From: an uncultured Eubacteriales bacterium
Lineage (GTDB): Bacteria > Bacillota > Clostridia > Christensenellales > Aristaeellaceae
Assembly (NCBI GenBank): GCA_902796115.1
Contig: CADBNX010000058.1
Span: forward strand, 1-9,264
Length of the DNA stretch: 9,264 bases
Direction: 5' to 3'
Below the pieces are notes generated by a model. The model saw only the letters and a list, made by a program, of their open reading frames with translations, was not told the DNA's origin and made no database searches. Below are positions 6,869 through 9,264 of the stretch, piece by piece. Made by a program: the position numbers and the translations under genes. Position 1 is the first letter of the stretch. Every line of letters begins with the position of its first letter.

Positions 6869-7326
6869 ACAAAAAGAAATGGATCGCCCGGGGATGCACC
6901 GTCGCCATTCTTCTGATCGCAGCGGCCGTGATGTTCGTGATCGGCCGCGGGCATACCGTGTATTTTGACAACAAGACCGCGGAATACGAAGGTGTGGAAT
7001 ACGCCGCTTTTCAGCGGGTGAACGTGTATGTGAAAGGGGAAAGGGCCGCGAAGCTCGGCAAGCGCGAGCGCGGCATGGCCACCTGGATCGGGCAGCATTT
7101 CCGGATGGAGCTTGAAATCACGGAAAACAAGGGCGATGAGGAGAAAACCGTTCCCGTATCCATCACCCTGCCCTTCGGCATGGACGGCATCGTGGTGAAC
7201 CTGCCGCAGCTGGTGGCCGGCCTGCCGCAGGAGGTATGGCAGAGCGAGTTCATTCCCGCCGTTCCCGTTGAGGAGGAAGAGGAAGAAATCGATACCGGAG
7301 AAGACATCGGCCTGGGCGATTTCTGA
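6865..7326 (+). CDS. Small single-pass membrane protein with acidic C-terminal tail (transporter accessory, function unknown)
   Basis: A 153-residue protein with a basic start (MNKKK), one membrane segment at about 8-27, and an outward-facing domain of about 125 residues. The domain looks rich in beta strands (for example VNVYVKGE 52-59, MELEIT 81-86, VPVSITLPF 96-104) and ends in an acidic tail with six consecutive Glu (136-141), then ID, TGED and GDF. The segment is not followed by a clear cleavage site, so an anchor is more likely than a signal peptide. The ATGA overlap with permease 2 shows translational coupling and suggests it acts with the importer, perhaps as a stabilising subunit or a docking site for the unanchored binding protein. 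I recall an uncharacterised family, DUF6672, beside such transporters and this may belong to it, but I cannot confirm that here. The coding call is strong; the role is inferred. Confidence 0.8.
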   Translation: MNKKKWIARGCTVAILLIAAAVMFVIGRGHTVYFDNKTAEYEGVEYAAFQRVNVYVKGERAAKLGKRERGMATWIGQHFRMELEITENKGDEEKTVPVSITLPFGMDGIVVNLPQLVAGLPQEVWQSEFIPAVPVEEEEEEIDTGEDIGLGDF

Positions 7327-7349
7327 TACGGAACGGGGGAGAGCCTGAG

Positions 7350-7898
7350 ATGGAGCTTTGGGATCTATACACGGCGGACAGGATACCCACCGGGCGGACC
7401 ATGGTGCGGGGAGAGAAGATGCCGGAAGGACTGTACCGCATCGTGGTCCACGTCTGCGTGTTCAACCGGGCGGGAGAAATGCTGATCCAGCAGCGCCAGC
7501 CGTTCAAGGACGGGTGGAGCAACCTGTGGGACCTGACGGTGGGCGGCAGCGCTGTGGCGGGGGAAACCAGCCCGGAAGCCGCGGAGCGCGAACTGGCCGA
7601 GGAACTGGGGCTCAAGAGCGTCCTGCACGCCGCCAGGCCCGCGCTGACCATCCATTTCAGGCAGGGCTTCGACGATATTTACCTGATCGACGCGGAACCG
7701 CAAATCGCGGATCTGCGTTTTCAGTACGAGGAAGTGCAGGCTGCAAGATGGTGCGGCAAGGACGGGATCCTGCGCATGATCGCGGAAAAAACCTTTATTC
7801 CCTACAATCCCGCCCTGATTGAAATGCTGTTTGTGCTGCACGAACACCGCGATGTGTATATCGCGGGGGACTGGACGCGCCGCGTATCCGCTCCGTAA
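7350..7898 (+). CDS. Nudix hydrolase
   Basis: A 182-residue cytoplasmic enzyme expected to cleave a nucleoside-diphosphate-linked compound or other pyrophosphate, or to rearrange one in the isopentenyl-diphosphate-isomerase manner. The full Nudix box G-x5-E-x7-R-E-x2-E-E-x-G-(hydrophobic) is present at 66-88, with RELAEELGL at 80-88 holding the metal-binding glutamates. Upstream features TGRTMVRG (14-21) and HVCVFN (34-39), then LIQQRQ (45-50) and WDLTVGG (60-66), are typical of a large Firmicutes group annotated only as Nudix proteins. The start follows GGGGGAGAG (7335-7343), 23 bases after the previous stop, with no terminator between, so it is the last gene of the transporter operon. Its presence suggests that the imported compound may feed a phosphorylated or nucleotide-linked intermediate, but Nudix genes are often bystanders in operons. 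Confidence 0.9.
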   Translation: MELWDLYTADRIPTGRTMVRGEKMPEGLYRIVVHVCVFNRAGEMLIQQRQPFKDGWSNLWDLTVGGSAVAGETSPEAAERELAEELGLKSVLHAARPALTIHFRQGFDDIYLIDAEPQIADLRFQYEEVQAARWCGKDGILRMIAEKTFIPYNPALIEMLFVLHEHRDVYIAGDWTRRVSAP

Positions 7899-7911
7899 TC
7901 TCACCGCCGGG

Positions 7912-7941
7912 GAAGTGCAAATGAGAATTTGCACTTCTTTT
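7912..7941 (+). terminator. Intrinsic terminator of the transporter operon
   Basis: GAAGTGCAAAT (7912-7922) and ATTTGCACTTC (7927-7937) form a perfect 11-bp stem closed by a GAGA tetraloop (GNRA type), followed by four T (7938-7941) and then GTAT. The T-run is short but the stem is strong. The stem itself is made of the same GTGCAAA/TTTGCAC half-sites that recur downstream, so the element may also be bound by a regulator as DNA. Confidence 0.75.
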
Positions 7942-7950
7942 GTATAAAAA

Positions 7951-8022
7951 GTGTAAAAATTGCACGAACAGTATATACCGGAGTGCAAAATTTGCATCTT
8001 TTACTTGCACTGATAGTGCAAA
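7951..8022. promoter_or_regulatory. Cluster of GTGCAA/TTGCAC half-sites upstream of the esterase
   Basis: Three inverted pairs lie here: GTGTAA 7951-7956 with TTGCAC 7960-7965; GTGCAAA 7983-7989 with TTTGCAT 7991-7997; and TTGCAC 8005-8010 with GTGCAAA 8016-8022. A fourth pair forms the terminator stem just upstream (7915-7934). Pair centres fall near 7925, 7958, 7990 and 8013, steps of about 33, 32 and 23 bases, near whole helical turns. The stretch is far more AT-rich than its surroundings. No convincing -35/-10 pair was found; TATATA (7972-7977) and GATAGT (8012-8017) are only weak candidates. A smaller palindrome, GATCA-GCA-TGATC, follows at 8029-8041. The likely role is multi-site control of the esterase gene at 8080; the regulator is not in the window. 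Confidence 0.55.
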
Positions 8023-8079
8023 TATGTTGATCAGCATGATCGAAGAAAGATAACGGAACGAAAGAGGAGGAATACAGCG

Positions 8080-9144
8080 ATGGATTTTGCACCGGAACTG
8101 CTTCGCATGAACGACGGGAAACTGCTGACAGGCGCGGAAGGATGGGCGAAGCGCCGCGCGGAGATCCTGGAGATCCTGGACCGGGAATGCTACGGAAGGA
8201 TGCCCGGGGCACCGGCGAAAACCGAAGGCGTTGTTGAAAGCGTGGACGAAAAATGCTGCGCCGGGCACGCGAAGCTGGAGCGGATCACGCTTTCGTTTGA
8301 TACGCCCGCGGGGCCGTTTTCCTTCCCGATAAACTTTTTCAATCCGACGAAGGCGGGACCGCATCCCGTGATCGTGCTGCTCAATTTCCGCCCGGACGCG
8401 TATGACCGCTACTATCCGGCGGAGGAAATCATCGACCGCGGGTACGCGCTGGCGGTGATCTACTATCAGGATGTGGCGACGGACGACGGGGACTTTTCAA
8501 AAGGGCTTGCCGCATGCTTCCCGCGCACGAACCCGGCGGAGGACTGGGGCAAACTGTCGATGTGGGCATACGGCGCTTCCCGCGCCGTCGATTACCTGCT
8601 GACCAGGCCCGAGACGGACGCGAAAAACATCGCCGTGATCGGGCACAGCCGGCTGGGCAAGGCCGCGATGATCTGCGGCGCGCATGACGAGAGGATCCGT
8701 TTCACCGTGTCCAACGATTCCGGCTGCGGCGGCGCGGCCATGAACCGCACATGGCACGAAGGGGCGGAGACCATCGCCGTGATGGACCGCGTGTTCCCGT
8801 TCTGGTTCTGCCGAAACCGCGCCAAATACAAGGAGAGCGCGGCGGATATGCCCTTTGACCAGCACTTCCTTGCCGCCTGCTGCGCACCGCGCTTCCTGGT
8901 GATCGGTTCCGCGGAGCAGGATCTGTGGGCGGATCCGCTTTCGGAGCAGTACACCGCGTACGCGGCCTCGCCCGCGTGGCGGCTTTTCGGCCTGCGCGGA
9001 TTCATGGGCGGATCGGAGCCCTTCCATGCCGGGGAAAAGAACCTGGACGGCGAGGTGGGCTATCACAAGCGGGACGGCGTGCATTTCCTCAGCCGGCAGG
9101 ACTGGCTGGTGTATATGGCGTTTTTTGAGAAGCACAGAGGATAA
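8080..9144 (+). CDS. CE15/acetylxylan-esterase-like alpha/beta hydrolase, cytoplasmic
   Basis: A 354-residue carbohydrate esterase candidate. IGHSRLGKAA (187-196) carries the CE15 signature G-x-S-R-x-G-K with nucleophile Ser190. SNDSGCGGAA (211-220) is the following conserved stretch. In characterised glucuronoyl esterases a Glu sits 23 residues after the Ser; here that position is Asp213. SAEQDLWADP (277-286) offers Asp281 as the canonical acid, and GVHFLSRQDW (333-342) supplies His335. The protein would remove an ester (glucuronoyl methyl ester or acetyl) from a sugar. There is no signal peptide (start MDFAPEL), so it must act on material already imported, unlike secreted CE15 enzymes. AGAGGAGGAA (8062-8071) fixes the ATG. 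It heads a new unit with the partial gene at 9170. Fold and motif identity are firm; the exact ester bond is not known. Confidence 0.85.
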   Translation: MDFAPELLRMNDGKLLTGAEGWAKRRAEILEILDRECYGRMPGAPAKTEGVVESVDEKCCAGHAKLERITLSFDTPAGPFSFPINFFNPTKAGPHPVIVLLNFRPDAYDRYYPAEEIIDRGYALAVIYYQDVATDDGDFSKGLAACFPRTNPAEDWGKLSMWAYGASRAVDYLLTRPETDAKNIAVIGHSRLGKAAMICGAHDERIRFTVSNDSGCGGAAMNRTWHEGAETIAVMDRVFPFWFCRNRAKYKESAADMPFDQHFLAACCAPRFLVIGSAEQDLWADPLSEQYTAYAASPAWRLFGLRGFMGGSEPFHAGEKNLDGEVGYHKRDGVHFLSRQDWLVYMAFFEKHRG

Positions 9145-9169
9145 CATAGGCCCGCGGGAGGAAACACTC

Positions 9170-9264
9170 ATGCTGGAAGAAGCGATCAAAGGAATCGAAT
9201 CCGTCCTGCTGAGCCGCGAAGCGTTCCATCCCTTTCCCAAATACGGGGAAGCGGGCTGGAAAGC
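9170..9264 (+). CDS. Partial CDS, N-terminus resembling heparinase II/III-like proteins
   Basis: The gene starts with ATG at 9170 behind GGGAGG (9156-9161), 25 bases after the esterase stop, and runs open to the window edge (31 full codons). The visible peptide begins MLEEAIKGIESVLL and continues to FHPFPKYGEAGW. The F-x-P-F-P-x(4-5)-x-W pattern resembles the start of heparinase II/III-like polysaccharide lyase family proteins, which would fit next to a sugar esterase. With so little sequence this is only a suggestion; the reading frame itself is well supported by its ribosome site and operon-like spacing. Confidence 0.6.
   Translation, partial: MLEEAIKGIESVLLSREAFHPFPKYGEAGWK

Noticed and set aside
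7899..8079. CRISPR array or riboswitch in the repeat-rich intergenic region
   Set aside because: The repeats are 6-7 base inverted half-sites, not 25-40 base direct repeats with unique spacers, and I see no recognisable riboswitch core.
9151..9158. CCCGCGGG palindrome before the last gene
   Set aside because: Eight bases in GC-rich DNA overlapping a ribosome site; no loop or T-run, so probably chance.

Overview
The window looks like chromosomal DNA of a GC-rich member of the Firmicutes, probably an anaerobic, gut- or rumen-type Clostridia. This is inferred from strong AGGAGG-type ribosome binding sites, two exact TTGACA-N17-TATAAT promoters, ATGA overlaps between genes, and protein families that I know mainly from this group. 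Every supported gene is on the + strand. No RNA gene, insertion sequence or CRISPR array was seen.

Layout. (1) Positions 1-1646: a consensus promoter, with an 18-bp near-palindrome between its -35 and -10 boxes, leads into two closely spaced genes, a GNAT-type acetyltransferase and a small alpha/beta hydrolase. A good intrinsic terminator ends the unit. (2) Positions 1676-7941: a second consensus promoter leads into a six-gene operon. It encodes a secreted DUF3798 binding protein, a tandem-domain ABC ATPase of the RbsA/MglA type, two paralogous BPD_transp_2 permeases, a small single-pass membrane protein with an acidic tail, and a Nudix hydrolase. A hairpin plus T-run separates the binding protein from the ATPase and probably lets the binding protein be made in excess. 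An 11-bp perfect hairpin ends the operon. (3) Positions 7942-8079: an AT-rich intergenic region packed with GTGCAA/TTGCAC half-sites that look like operators. (4) Positions 8080-9264: a cytoplasmic CE15/acetylxylan-esterase-like hydrolase, followed by the start of another gene that resembles the N-terminus of heparinase II/III-like proteins.

How it may work together. The central operon reads as a complete importer: binding protein, heterodimeric permease and one double ATPase. Its binding-protein family has no assigned ligand, and the last two genes (membrane accessory, Nudix) are not standard parts of sugar or nucleoside importers. This is the best candidate here for a poorly described system. 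The downstream esterase pair suggests handling of decorated plant or glycosaminoglycan sugars, but a terminator and a separate regulatory region lie between, so a functional link to the importer is only a guess.
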